A DNA stretch of 64,000 bases, taken from contig NZ_ATZJ01000007.1 of the NCBI RefSeq assembly GCF_000428145.1, positions 62,001 to 126,000 of the forward strand. The letters run 5' to 3'. The DNA is from Chitinilyticum litopenaei DSM 21440. Its GTDB lineage: Bacteria > Pseudomonadota > Gammaproteobacteria > Burkholderiales > Chitinibacteraceae. This document shows, piece after piece, positions 41,482 through 50,643 of this stretch. Under the pieces are notes generated by a model. The model worked only from the letters and a program-made list of their open reading frames with translations. It was not told the DNA's origin and did not search any database. How positions within the stretch are numbered: position 1 is the first letter of the stretch; each line of letters starts with the position of its first letter. Made by a program: the position numbers and the translations under genes.

Positions 41482-41527
41482 CCGTGGGCGAACAGGGCGA
41501 AGAGGTGGTCCATTCTAGCCGATAGTC

Positions 41528-42475
41528 CTAGTCTCCGGTCATCACCCGCACATGCTCGGCCACGCTGCGCCCAAGCGCCGAGAGATCATATCCCCCTTCC
41601 AGCATGGAGACGATGCGATGGCTGGCGTGACGGGCCGCCAGCTGCATCAGCTGCCGGGTAACCCAGGCATAGTCGGCCTCGACGAGTCCGAGCGAGCCCA
41701 TGTCGTCTTCGAGATGGGCGTCAAAACCGGCCGAAATGAAAATGAACTGGGGGGCAAACGCCTCCAGCGCCGGCAACCAGCGTTCCGTGACCACTTCGCG
41801 GAACTGTTGCCCGGTACTGGCCCGCGGCAGCGGGACATTCACCATATTGCTGCCCTTGGGCACATCGCCGCTGTAGGGGTAAAACGGATGCTGGAAAATG
41901 CTGACCATCAGGATGCGCGCATCGCCGGCACAGATGTCCTCGGTGCCGTTGCCGTGATGCACGTCGAAATCAACGATGGCCACACGCTCAAGGCCATGGC
42001 AGGCCAGCGCGTGGTGGGCTGCGATGCTGATGTTGTTGAAAAAGCAGAAGCCCATGCTCTGGGCCCGTTCGGCGTGATGGCCGGGTGGGCGAATGGCGCA
42101 GAAGGCATTCTGGGCCTTGCCCTGCATGACCAGATCGACCGCCTTGATGCCGGCGCCAGCTGCGTGATAGGCCGCCCGCAACGTGTAGGCATTGATCGCG
42201 GTATCAGGATCAAGCTGTACCGTGCCGACAGCCGGGCTTCGCGTGGCCAGTTCGTCCAGATAGGCCGCGGCATGCACACGCTCGATTTGCTCTCGGGATG
42301 CCGGGCTGGCATCGACATGCAGCAGATAGTCCCAGAGCCCGGCGGCAATCAGCCTGTCCTGAATGGCGGCCAGGCGCGCCGGGCATTCGGGGTGGCCCTT
42401 GCCCATGTCGTGCATGCTGCAGGATGAATGAGAAACATAGGCGGTAGCTCCACCTGCGCTATTCCATGCGGACAC
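41528..42475 (-). CDS. histone deacetylase-family amidohydrolase
   Basis: A 315-residue class II HDAC-like enzyme, related to acetoin-utilization AcuC and acetylpolyamine amidohydrolases. GTG start with AGGAGA upstream. Catalytic features: RPPGHHAERAQSMGFCFFNN (the two His), VAIVDFDVHHGNGTEDI (zinc Asp and His), FISAGFDAHLEDDMGSL (second zinc Asp) and MLEGGYDLSALG. All are present, so it should be active, removing acetyl groups from small amines or lysine. No partner gene hints at the substrate. Confidence 0.92.
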   Translation of the reverse strand: MSAWNSAGGATAYVSHSSCSMHDMGKGHPECPARLAAIQDRLIAAGLWDYLLHVDASPASREQIERVHAAAYLDELATRSPAVGTVQLDPDTAINAYTLRAAYHAAGAGIKAVDLVMQGKAQNAFCAIRPPGHHAERAQSMGFCFFNNISIAAHHALACHGLERVAIVDFDVHHGNGTEDICAGDARILMVSIFQHPFYPYSGDVPKGSNMVNVPLPRASTGQQFREVVTERWLPALEAFAPQFIFISAGFDAHLEDDMGSLGLVEADYAWVTRQLMQLAARHASHRIVSMLEGGYDLSALGRSVAEHVRVMTGD

Positions 42476-42528
42476 CTTGCCATCTCCTGCGGCTCGACGG
42501 CCGCGTCTTTTTATCTGTTGCTTTTATA

Positions 42529-42795
42529 AGGCTCTGTTGAGGTTTGATTAATTTTTACGCGATGGGCTATTTTGCCCCAGTACCAGGCATTTGCCACGCC
42601 GCAGTACGGGTACTGTCAGTGGCAAATAACGCCGTAATGGGGCAAAAGAGCCCATCGCCCGCAGGGCAGCCCCGCCATGCTTGCCGGATGCTTTGTCGCC
42701 CATGCTCGTCAATACCCGTATTGACTTGCGCTTGGCTTCGCGCCCCAGCCAGTTGGCGGGGCTGCGTAAAAACTAATCAACCCTCAACAGAGCCT
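42529..42795. mobile_element. structured MITE-like element with 32-bp terminal inverted repeats
   Basis: The ends AGGCTCTGTTGAGG...TTTTTACGC (42529-42560) and its mirror (42764-42795) match at 30 of 32 positions. The start GGCTCTGTTGA recalls IS5/IS903-type ends. Inside lie two long hairpins: 42559-42658 (CGATGGGCTATTTTGCCCC mirrored by GGGGCAAAAGAGCCCATCG) and 42666-42765 (GCAGCCCCGCCA mirrored by TGGCGGGGCTGC, with the palindrome GTCAATACCCGTATTGAC inside). No transposase gene. Flanks TAA and TAG give no clear target duplication. Confidence 0.7.
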
Positions 42796-42894
42796 AGTCT
42801 ACGCGCGTGCCCTGACAGCGGCAAACCGAAAGAAGATGATGACAAGGCAGGACGGACATGTCATTTTGAAAGAAATCGTTCCAAGGTCCGGCAG

Positions 42895-43815
42895 ATGAAT
42901 TCATTGCAGCAAGCCTTCCAGAAAACACTGGCCACACTGGATACCATCATTCTTGGCAAGTCGCAGATCCTGAGGCTGGCCCAGGCCTGCCTGCTCGCCC
43001 GTGGACATCTGCTGATCGAAGGCCTGCCCGGCGTTGGCAAAACCACGCTTGCCCACGCACTGGCGCAATGCTGCGGCCTGGATTTCCGTCGCGTGCAGTT
43101 CACCAGCGACATGCTGCCGGCCGACCTGATCGGCGTTTCCGTTTATGAACGCAGCAGCGAACAATTCCGTTTTCACGAAGGCCCGCTCTTTTCGCAACTG
43201 CTACTGGCTGATGAGATCAATCGCGCCTCCCCCAAGACACAGTCAGCCCTGCTGGAGGCGATGGAGGAACAGCAGGTCAGCGTGGATGGCACCAGCCATC
43301 GCCTGCCCGAGCCGTTTTTCGTAATCGCCACGCAAAATCCGCTGCAGCAGATCGGCACCTACCCCTTGCCCGAATCACAGCTTGATCGCTTTCTGATCCG
43401 CGTCGAGCTGGGTTATCCGGACGCTGCCGCCGAACGCGCGCTGCTGCAAGGCGCAGACCGCCGCAGTACGCTGGCCAGCCTCGCGGCCGTGGTCAGCCCG
43501 GGCGAACTGCTGCACGCACAACAGGAAATCCGCAAGGTGCATGCCAGCCCGGCCCTGCTGGACTACATTCAGCTGCTGGTGCATGCCACCCGCCATCATC
43601 AGGACATCAGCTACGGACTCTCCCCGCGGGCCGCGCTGGGCATGCTAAACCTGGCACGGGCTTACGCCTGGCAAGAAGGACGAGATCTCGTCCTGCCGGA
43701 AGATGTCCAGGCCATCTTTCCCGGCGTGGCAACCCACCGCATGCTCTTGCGCAGCACCGGCCAGCCCGCGCATGGCTTGGCCGAGCAGCTGCTGCAACAG
43801 ATTGCCATTCCCTGA
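42895..43815 (+). CDS. MoxR-family AAA+ ATPase
   Basis: A 306-residue ATPase that acts as a chaperone for assembling or activating protein complexes. Walker A IEGLPGVGKTTLAHALA, Walker B LLLADEINRASPKTQSALLEAMEE, sensor 1 FFVIATQNP and the MoxR lid are clear. Longer in-frame sequence upstream runs into the MITE and is ignored. Its stop overlaps the next start (TGATG), and the DUF58 and transglutaminase genes follow, the standard trio. Confidence 0.94.
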   Translation: MNSLQQAFQKTLATLDTIILGKSQILRLAQACLLARGHLLIEGLPGVGKTTLAHALAQCCGLDFRRVQFTSDMLPADLIGVSVYERSSEQFRFHEGPLFSQLLLADEINRASPKTQSALLEAMEEQQVSVDGTSHRLPEPFFVIATQNPLQQIGTYPLPESQLDRFLIRVELGYPDAAAERALLQGADRRSTLASLAAVVSPGELLHAQQEIRKVHASPALLDYIQLLVHATRHHQDISYGLSPRAALGMLNLARAYAWQEGRDLVLPEDVQAIFPGVATHRMLLRSTGQPAHGLAEQLLQQIAIP

Positions 43816-44792
43816 TGAAGCTGCCTGCCCCGCTCGCCCACCGCTATGAAATCTGGCTGCAGCGCCGGCTCGCCGTCAATTCGGCCTGCCAGACGCTGGG
43901 CCTGAAGAACATCTTCGTCCTGCCTACCCCCTACGGGCTGGCGGTGGTGATGGTGATCCTGCTGCTCTTGCTGGGTGCAATCAATTACCAGAACAGCCTG
44001 ATGTTCTTTGCTGCGTTCCTGCTTGCCGGCATCACGCACGGCGCACTGATTCACAGCTTTCTCAATCTGCACCGGCTCACCCTTGAAGCGGCTGGCGCAA
44101 CACCGGTATTTGCCGGTGATACCGCCCAGTTCAGCCTGCGCCTCAGCAGCACTGTTGCCCGCCGGCGGGTAAACATCCAGCTCGGCATTCATGCCGATAT
44201 CCCTGCCAGCCTGCTGACCGAACTGGCGCCGGATGGGGAAGGCGTGCTGCGGCCAGGCATGCCGGCATTGCAGCGCGGACGGCATGCCATGCCGCGCGTG
44301 CGGATAGTCAGTACGGCGCCTGTAGGCTGGTTTCGCTGCTGGAGTTATGCGCAACTGGCCGCCGAAGTGCTCGTCTATCCACGCCCCGAAGCTGCACCGC
44401 CTCCACTGCCCAGGCAAGCCGGCAATACCGCGCAGGGCATGCGTGCGATCGCGGGCAGCGAAGAAGTCGCCGGATTGCGGCCTTACCAGCTGGGCGACAC
44501 CGCTCAGCACATTGCCTGGAAGCAGAGCGCACGCAGTGGCGTGCTGAGCAGCAAGCAACTGGAGGCTTCATCCGGCGAGCTGATCGATCTGGACTGGCAT
44601 GCCCTGGAATTGCCTGACGTGGAAAGCCGCCTGTCGCGGCTGGCCGCCTGGGTGCTTGCGGCGGAAGAGGCGGGCTGCAGCTATTCACTCACCCTGCCCC
44701 ACCGCCAGATTGGCCCGGGCAGCGGCCCCCAGCATCGCGAAGCCTGTCTGGGCCAGCTGGCCCTTTTCCCTGCCGAGCAGGCCCGTTCATGA
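43815..44792 (+). CDS. DUF58 domain protein
   Basis: A 325-residue membrane protein: two membrane segments near the N-terminus (LAVVMVILLLLLGAINYQNS, MFFAAFLLAGITHGALI), a beta-rich extracytoplasmic or cytoplasmic part, and the DUF58 motif GLRPYQLGDTAQHIAWKQSARSG (usual form R.Y..GD..R.I.W). Conserved partner of MoxR; exact function unknown. Confidence 0.92.
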   Translation: MKLPAPLAHRYEIWLQRRLAVNSACQTLGLKNIFVLPTPYGLAVVMVILLLLLGAINYQNSLMFFAAFLLAGITHGALIHSFLNLHRLTLEAAGATPVFAGDTAQFSLRLSSTVARRRVNIQLGIHADIPASLLTELAPDGEGVLRPGMPALQRGRHAMPRVRIVSTAPVGWFRCWSYAQLAAEVLVYPRPEAAPPPLPRQAGNTAQGMRAIAGSEEVAGLRPYQLGDTAQHIAWKQSARSGVLSSKQLEASSGELIDLDWHALELPDVESRLSRLAAWVLAAEEAGCSYSLTLPHRQIGPGSGPQHREACLGQLALFPAEQARS

Positions 44793-46753
44793 AAACCAGC
44801 CCGACGCTGACCGCCCAGCAGCAGCTGGAAATGGGGGTGCTGACGGCACTGATCTCGCTGCCGCATCTGCTCAGCTTCGGGGGCTGGCTGGCCATATTGC
44901 TGGGTATCCTCCTCGCCATCCATATCGGACGCGCCCATGCCAGACAACCCTTGCTGGCGCGCTGGCTCGTCTGGCTGATGGCAGCCACTACTGCTTTTGT
45001 GGTCTGGAAGGAGTTGGGCAGTCTGGTAGGACAGGACGGCGGGCTGGCGATCTTCACCAGCCTGGTGGTACTGAAAACCTTTGAAGCCCGGACACGGCGC
45101 GATGGCCGCCTGGTCGTACTGCTGTGTTTTTTCAGCGCTGGCGGGCAATTTCTGCATGAGCAAACCCCGCTGATGGCGCTATCGTCCCTGCTGGCCATCG
45201 GCCTGACGCTGCTGTGCGCGCTGCGTATAGAAAACCCGGCTGGCGGCTTGCACAGTCAGGCGCGCCTCACCGGTCTGCTTTGCCTGGAGGCCATTCCGCT
45301 TGCAATCCTGCTGTTCGTGATGTTTCCGCGTTTGCCAGGCCCTTTGTGGCGCATGCCTGCCGAGCCACAGGCCATCAGCGGGTTGTCCGACAAGGTACTG
45401 GATCCGGGCAGCATCAGTGAAATGGCAACCGACGAATCGGTGGCCTTCCGCGCCGAATTCAGCGGCGCCGAACCTGCACGCTCCCAGCTCTACTGGCGCG
45501 GCCCGGTGTTTGGCCTGTTTGACGGGCAGCGCTGGCTGACCGCGCCACCGGTTCGCGCGCCAGCCGAACCGCTGAGCCGTCAGCTGCAAACAGTCAGTTA
45601 CAGCGTGACGCTGGAAGCCCATCAGCAGCGCTGGCTGCTGGCGCTGGATGTACCGACAAGCCCACCTGGCGGGGCCTGGATGACACCCGCCCGGCAAGTA
45701 CTGGCCACACAGAATGTCGACAAGCGCATCAATTATCAGCTGACTTCGGCACTGGACTGGGCCAGCGCCGAACAGCTCGTACCCGAAGACATGCTGATCC
45801 TCCCCGCTGGCAGCAACCCGCGCGCCGAAGCGTTGGCCGCCAGCTGGCGCGGCCTGCCGGCAAGCCAGCGCGTGCAGCGGGGCCTGCTCTGGCTACAGCA
45901 GAACGGCTTTCGCTATACCCTGAATCCGCCCAAGCTGACGAGCCAGCAACCCATCGATGAGTTTCTCTTCTCCAGCAAACGGGGCTTCTGCGAGCACTAC
46001 GCCAGCAGCTATGCCTTTCTGATGCGCGCTGCCGGTGTACCGGCCCGGGTCATCACCGGTTATCTTGGCGGCCAAAAGAACGAAACGGGCAATTACTACA
46101 TCGTCCGACAGGCCGATGCACACGCCTGGGTGGAAGTCTGGCTGGCCGGTCGTGGCTGGCAGCGGGTCGATCCGACCGCCGTCATCGCTCCGGCGCGCAT
46201 TCAGGAAGGACTTGCGCAAAGTCTGCCCGCCAATACCGAGCTGCCGCTGATGCTGCAATCCGAAGCCGGCTGGCTCAAGGGCCTGCGCATGCAGAGCGAT
46301 GCCCTGATGTATCTGTGGAACAACTGGGTCGTGCAGTACGACGCCCGCCGCCAGCTGGAAGTGCTGCGCAAACTGAAGATTCCGGATGTGTTCAGCTGGG
46401 AATTTCTGGCCGGGCTAGTGGGAGGCATTGCCCTGATCCTGTTCGCCGGTTTTTTACTGGCCAGCCGCTGGCCATTTGCCGCGCGCGCCGCCAAGGATGC
46501 GGATCAGCAGCTATACGCACGCTTCTGTCGCCTGCTTGGCAAGCGCGGCCACACCCGGTTACCGCACGAAGGCCCGGCTGATTTTGCCAGACGTGTCACC
46601 ATGGAGTGGCCACAGGCCGCAGCACAGGTCAGCGAATTTACCCAGCTTTACATCCGCGCACGCTATGGCGTGAGCCCAGGCCCCGAAGACCGCAAGCGCC
46701 AGTACGCCCTGCTGCGGGGGCTCAAGCGCCTGCCGGCAAACCGCACTGCCTGA
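44789..46753 (+). CDS. tgpA: transglutaminase-like membrane protein TgpA
   Basis: A 654-residue inner-membrane protein: six N-terminal membrane helices (DUF3488), a periplasmic transglutaminase core, one further helix (~550-570) and a DUF4129-like C-terminus. The Cys-His-Asp triad is in KRGFCEHYASSYAFLMRAAGVPAR, AHAWVEVW and RVDPTAVI. Translation is coupled to DUF58 through ATGA. In Pseudomonas aeruginosa a TgpA homologue is essential; the substrate is unknown. The end converges on trmH with a 32-base overlap. Confidence 0.92.
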   Translation: MKTSPTLTAQQQLEMGVLTALISLPHLLSFGGWLAILLGILLAIHIGRAHARQPLLARWLVWLMAATTAFVVWKELGSLVGQDGGLAIFTSLVVLKTFEARTRRDGRLVVLLCFFSAGGQFLHEQTPLMALSSLLAIGLTLLCALRIENPAGGLHSQARLTGLLCLEAIPLAILLFVMFPRLPGPLWRMPAEPQAISGLSDKVLDPGSISEMATDESVAFRAEFSGAEPARSQLYWRGPVFGLFDGQRWLTAPPVRAPAEPLSRQLQTVSYSVTLEAHQQRWLLALDVPTSPPGGAWMTPARQVLATQNVDKRINYQLTSALDWASAEQLVPEDMLILPAGSNPRAEALAASWRGLPASQRVQRGLLWLQQNGFRYTLNPPKLTSQQPIDEFLFSSKRGFCEHYASSYAFLMRAAGVPARVITGYLGGQKNETGNYYIVRQADAHAWVEVWLAGRGWQRVDPTAVIAPARIQEGLAQSLPANTELPLMLQSEAGWLKGLRMQSDALMYLWNNWVVQYDARRQLEVLRKLKIPDVFSWEFLAGLVGGIALILFAGFLLASRWPFAARAAKDADQQLYARFCRLLGKRGHTRLPHEGPADFARRVTMEWPQAAAQVSEFTQLYIRARYGVSPGPEDRKRQYALLRGLKRLPANRTA

Positions 46754-47567
46754 CTCGTTCGTAGAGACAGATGGCGGCTGCGGCTGCGACATTCAGCGAT
46801 TCGATGCCGGGCTGCATGGGAATGCGCAGACGCAGCGAAGCCAGACCGGCAATGGCCGGGCTCACCCCCGTGCCCTCCGAGCCCATGACGAGCACCACAT
46901 CACCCGTCCAGTCGGCCCGGTACAGGTCGATCGCACCATCCAGCAAGGTCGCAGCGATGCGCCCGGAAAATCCGGCCAGCAAGGGCAGCAGTTCGACGCG
47001 GTCGCAAATATCAAGGACGGCATGGGCGCCCATGCCCGCCCGCAACACCTTGGGCGACCAGACATCCGCGCAGCCCAGCCCTGCCCACACCTGATCAACC
47101 CCTGCCGCCGCAGCGGTACGCAGAATGCTCCCCAAATTACCTGGGTCCTGTATGCCATCCAGAGCAAGGCAGAGCCCACGCTGCAGCGGCATACCCCCAA
47201 AGTCGGCAAATGATGCAATGGCCAGCACCCCGCTTGGGCTGGGCAATTCGCTCAGCTGTGCATACAAGGGCGCGGCCAGTACGCATGGCGTACCGGGATG
47301 ACGCCGCAATAGTGCAGCGATTTCCGGGTCATGCAGCCCTTCTTCAGTGACAAACACCCGCTCCAGTTGAAGACCGGCATCCAGCCAGGCAGCCAGCAGA
47401 TGCGCGCCATCCAAGAGCGTCTTGCCTTGCTTCAAGCGTTCGCGACGCTGCGTGGCAAGTTTCAGTGCCGACTTGAATGCCGGATTGCTGGCGGACTGGA
47501 TGAAGTCGGACACGATTGCGAACCTGTTCTGTGTTGGCGCCTGCACTGCAGGACGCAGAGAATACAT
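46722..47567 (-). CDS. TrmH/SpoU-family RNA 2'-O-methyltransferase
   Basis: A 281-residue knotted methyltransferase. An N-terminal substrate-binding domain (NPAFKSALKLATQRRERLKQGKTLLDG) precedes the SPOUT domain with the three motifs ALDGIQDPGNLGSILRTAAAAG, VMGSEGTGVSP and IPMQPGIESLNVAAAAAICLYE. It probably modifies 23S rRNA or tRNA ribose. In many relatives this gene lies next to rnhB; here it follows the HDOD gene. The annotated ATG could be replaced by GTG at residue 19. Confidence 0.9.
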   Translation of the reverse strand: MYSLRPAVQAPTQNRFAIVSDFIQSASNPAFKSALKLATQRRERLKQGKTLLDGAHLLAAWLDAGLQLERVFVTEEGLHDPEIAALLRRHPGTPCVLAAPLYAQLSELPSPSGVLAIASFADFGGMPLQRGLCLALDGIQDPGNLGSILRTAAAAGVDQVWAGLGCADVWSPKVLRAGMGAHAVLDICDRVELLPLLAGFSGRIAATLLDGAIDLYRADWTGDVVLVMGSEGTGVSPAIAGLASLRLRIPMQPGIESLNVAAAAAICLYERVRQCGLPAGA

Positions 47568-47618
47568 GCGGACGAGGCAAGATGCGGCCTATGGGCAGTG
47601 ATGGCATCACTGCAAGCG

Positions 47619-48986
47619 CTAGCGCTGCGCAAAACGGGTCAGCGCGCGGCTCGTGAGGGTACAGACCTGCTTGAAATATGTATAGTGCCGCTCGCCAAGG
47701 CTCTGCTGGCCATGACAGTCCCCATAAATCAAGCCCAGGGGCTTGTTGCCGACAAAAATCGACATCAGGCAGCAAGGCTCGCTGCCAAGCGCCCGGAATG
47801 AGGGCGGCAAATGCGGCGCGTAGCGCGGGTACTGTTCGGGACTGAGCCAGATGCTCTGCGGTTTTTGCAGCAGCTGGCTGAAGAGACTGCTTTCCTTGAG
47901 CGATACCGCCAGTGCACGCATCGGGTCACCATTAGCAAAACCGTGCGCATAGCGGACCTTCAGCATCTGCTCTTCGGGCTGAAGCAGGATAAAAGCGATG
48001 CGGGGCAGCTTCAGGCCTTCCACCAGAGCACGCATTGCCAGCGACATGATCTGGTTGGTGGCGGTGGCTTGCTGAGCGGCGAGATGCAGGGCTTGCAGGC
48101 GCTCGGCCAGTATGTCGCGTGGTGCCTCGGCCGCCTGGGCCGCAGGCTGAGTCTGGGTGCTGCTTGCCGGCTTGGGCCATTCACCCGGCTGCATCGGCAG
48201 AAATGCCGGCCAGATGGCAATCTGCGGGTAGCGCCAATCCTGGCGGATAAACTGCACGCCGATGCGCACGGTGCGCTGCCAGATTTCTTCCGGATCGCGA
48301 TTCAGGATGGCCGCGATGGCGGACAGGTTTTCGCCAACGCCTGCCACCCACCAGCCCTGCTCCAGTACCTGCACCAAGGCGTGCTGCTTGTGCTGCAAGC
48401 GGGCGCGCTCACTGGGCAGCTCTTCGGGAATGCAGAGCTTGTGCAAAACGGAGGGAATCTGCCAGGCGTGCAACAGGTCGGCTAAGCCAGTTTCGCCCTG
48501 TGGCGGTGCCTGCAGCACTGGCCCGAGCTCTGCCAGCACAGCGGGCAGCACACCCAGCATGGCTGCGGCATCCAGTTCTTCCGGATAGGCATCGTTGCGC
48601 AGGATGCTGAACTCCCGCGCCAGGCGCTGCGCCAGGCGCGCGCGGGCGATCAGGTTCAGCAACTGGCCGTGCGACAACTTGCCCTGCAGCAGAGTTTCCA
48701 GCGCCGGCAATTGCACACAACGCTCCAGAAACGGCACCACGCCGAGCAGCATGACAGCATGCTCGATGGCGATAATGTCCGCAGCCAGACTGCTCTTCGG
48801 GCGCTGATTGGCGAAACGCAGCACCTGAACGAACAGCAGTGGATCGGACAAAATCAGCGCGACAATATCGGCAGGGCGCGCCTGCTCGCCGCGGCGTCTG
48901 AGGGCGGCAAGCTGTTCCTTGCTGGCCTGCAGAATGGGCAAGGCATGCTGCTGCCAGAAGACAACCCAGGGGCTGCTGCGCGTCAT
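47619..48986 (-). CDS. HDOD-domain signalling protein with GAF-like C-terminus
   Basis: A 455-residue protein. Residues 20-240 form an HDOD domain: ALILSDPLLFVQVLRFANQ and IIAIEHAVMLLGVVPFLERC are recognisable. Catalytic HD residues are absent, as usual for HDOD. Residues 310-455 look like a GAF domain (IMSLAMRALVEGLKLPRIAFILLQPEEQMLK, GNKPLGLIYGDCHG). Such proteins regulate motility or c-di-GMP pathways. It begins as ATGA overlap with the methyltransferase and lies downstream of motAB. Confidence 0.85.
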   Translation of the reverse strand: MTRSSPWVVFWQQHALPILQASKEQLAALRRRGEQARPADIVALILSDPLLFVQVLRFANQRPKSSLAADIIAIEHAVMLLGVVPFLERCVQLPALETLLQGKLSHGQLLNLIARARLAQRLAREFSILRNDAYPEELDAAAMLGVLPAVLAELGPVLQAPPQGETGLADLLHAWQIPSVLHKLCIPEELPSERARLQHKQHALVQVLEQGWWVAGVGENLSAIAAILNRDPEEIWQRTVRIGVQFIRQDWRYPQIAIWPAFLPMQPGEWPKPASSTQTQPAAQAAEAPRDILAERLQALHLAAQQATATNQIMSLAMRALVEGLKLPRIAFILLQPEEQMLKVRYAHGFANGDPMRALAVSLKESSLFSQLLQKPQSIWLSPEQYPRYAPHLPPSFRALGSEPCCLMSIFVGNKPLGLIYGDCHGQQSLGERHYTYFKQVCTLTSRALTRFAQR

Positions 48987-49708
48987 GCGATTCGCCAGAA
49001 CATGATTTTGCCGCCTTTCCAGTCGCCACAATCGACCACGTCGTCCGGCCTTACATCCGGAACGGCAAAGCTATTGCTGATCAACATCCCCCCCTCGCCC
49101 ATTTCACTGCAGACCTTCTCCCAAACAGTAGCCATGGGCTCGCTGGACAGAAAAACATAGACACAATCAAATGCCGACAAATCCAGCCTGCGCAAGTCCC
49201 CGCGCCGCCAGTCGATGGCTGAAGGCAGACTGCAGCGGCCCAGCAACCAGAGCAAAGGGCTGCGCTCAATGCCACTGAGCTGCAAATCGGGGCGATGCCG
49301 GTGCAAGTGTGCAAGCACGCGCCCAGTCCCCGCTCCCAGATCAATCAGGCGCGCGTTGGGAGGAACCCGTTCGACCAGCACCTGCAGGGCCCCGCCTCCC
49401 GAGAAATACAGGGGCACACGATCACGGATTGCCGAACCGGACAGCAGCCACAAAAGGATGGCTGCACCAAGAAAATACCAGGCAGGCAAGGCCAGCTGAT
49501 GAACCACAACGACGGCAGGCAAAAACAGCGCATGAATCAGGCACCACCACCGGCCGTCGTGCAGGCGCCAGGCTAGAACGACGGCAAGCGTACAGCTGAT
49601 GGCAAGCGCCCCTCCAGCTGGAACGTATCCCTGCGAGCCCACGAAACCAGTCGCCGTCAAGGCAGCAATCAGCAGAAAGACCGCAGCTTGCGAGCGAAGA
49701 AACATCAT
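48983..49708 (-). CDS. membrane-anchored SAM-dependent methyltransferase
   Basis: A 241-residue protein with three N-terminal membrane segments (AAVFLLIAALTATGFVG, LAISCTLAVVLAW, LIHALFLPAVVVV...WYFLGAAILLWLL) and a class I methyltransferase domain from ~105: RLIDLGAGTGRVLAHLHRHRPDLQLSGIERS, then DCVYVFLSSEPM. Motif I is intact. Substrate unknown. It follows motB after five bases. Confidence 0.85.
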   Translation of the reverse strand: MMFLRSQAAVFLLIAALTATGFVGSQGYVPAGGALAISCTLAVVLAWRLHDGRWWCLIHALFLPAVVVVHQLALPAWYFLGAAILLWLLSGSAIRDRVPLYFSGGGALQVLVERVPPNARLIDLGAGTGRVLAHLHRHRPDLQLSGIERSPLLWLLGRCSLPSAIDWRRGDLRRLDLSAFDCVYVFLSSEPMATVWEKVCSEMGEGGMLISNSFAVPDVRPDDVVDCGDWKGGKIMFWRIA

Positions 49709-49713
49709 GAGTA

Positions 49714-50616
49714 CTACTGGACGCTGACCGCAGAAGCCGCCGGGGCATCGGGCGCGGCCTCGTCGCCACGGCCGGCTTGTTCCTTGATATCCTGCTCGGC
49801 CTCACGATTTAGAACGACAATGCTGATGCGGCGATTGATGGGATTGTAGATATTGCCGGCATCGAGGTGCACCTTGTCACCGAAGCCATTCACCCGCAGG
49901 ACTTTCTCGTCGCTCATGCCACCAGTCACCAGTTCGCGACGCGACGCATTGGCACGCTCGGCGGATAGCTCCCAGTTGGTGAACCCCGCTGCGCCGCCAG
50001 CAAAACGTGAAGCATCGGTGTGCCCGGACAGGGACACCGCGTTCGGTACTTCATTGAGCAGCACTGCAATTTCATGCAGGATTTCGCGGGCATAAGGTTC
50101 AAGCACGGCACTGCCGGAGCGGAACATCGGACGATTCTGCTCGTCTACGATCTGGATGCGCAGGCCTTCAGCAACCATGTCAAAACGCAACTGGCTCTTG
50201 AACTGCTTGAGCTTGGTGTTCGTCTGACTCTTGTCATCCATCAGTGCTTCAAATTTCTTTTTCAGGTCAGACAGGCGCTTCTTGTCCTTGGCAGATTCTT
50301 CAAGCGGTGGCACATCGCCCTTCTTGACCTGCCCAGCCTGCTTGCTCAAATCCTGCCCGCCACCCTGGATGATCGACTCGGCATCCCCTGCCCCCGAACC
50401 GCCGGCATTGGCGACCTTCAGCGGATTCGAGAAATAGTCGGAAATGCCTTTGAGATTGCCCTTGGACACCGAGCCCAGCAGCCACATCAACAGAAAGAAT
50501 GCCATCATGGCTGTCACGAAATCGGCGTAGGCAATTTTCCATGCACCGCCATGATGGCCATGGCCACCTTTCTTGATTTTCTTTACGACTATTGGGCGCT
50601 GGGAGTCGTCGCTCAT
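49714..50616 (-). CDS. motB: flagellar motor stator protein MotB
   Basis: A 300-residue stator subunit. Plug-like N-terminus with basic and His residues, one membrane helix bearing the proton-binding Asp in IAYADFVTAMMAFFLLMWLLG, a linker, and an OmpA-like peptidoglycan-binding domain (VSLSGHTDASRFAGG...NWELSAERANASRRELV, NRRISIVVLN). Pairs with MotA upstream, 27 bases apart. Confidence 0.96.
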   Translation of the reverse strand: MSDDSQRPIVVKKIKKGGHGHHGGAWKIAYADFVTAMMAFFLLMWLLGSVSKGNLKGISDYFSNPLKVANAGGSGAGDAESIIQGGGQDLSKQAGQVKKGDVPPLEESAKDKKRLSDLKKKFEALMDDKSQTNTKLKQFKSQLRFDMVAEGLRIQIVDEQNRPMFRSGSAVLEPYAREILHEIAVLLNEVPNAVSLSGHTDASRFAGGAAGFTNWELSAERANASRRELVTGGMSDEKVLRVNGFGDKVHLDAGNIYNPINRRISIVVLNREAEQDIKEQAGRGDEAAPDAPAASAVSVQ

Positions 50617-50643
50617 GCTGCTCTGCCTGTTTGCTGATCCGGC

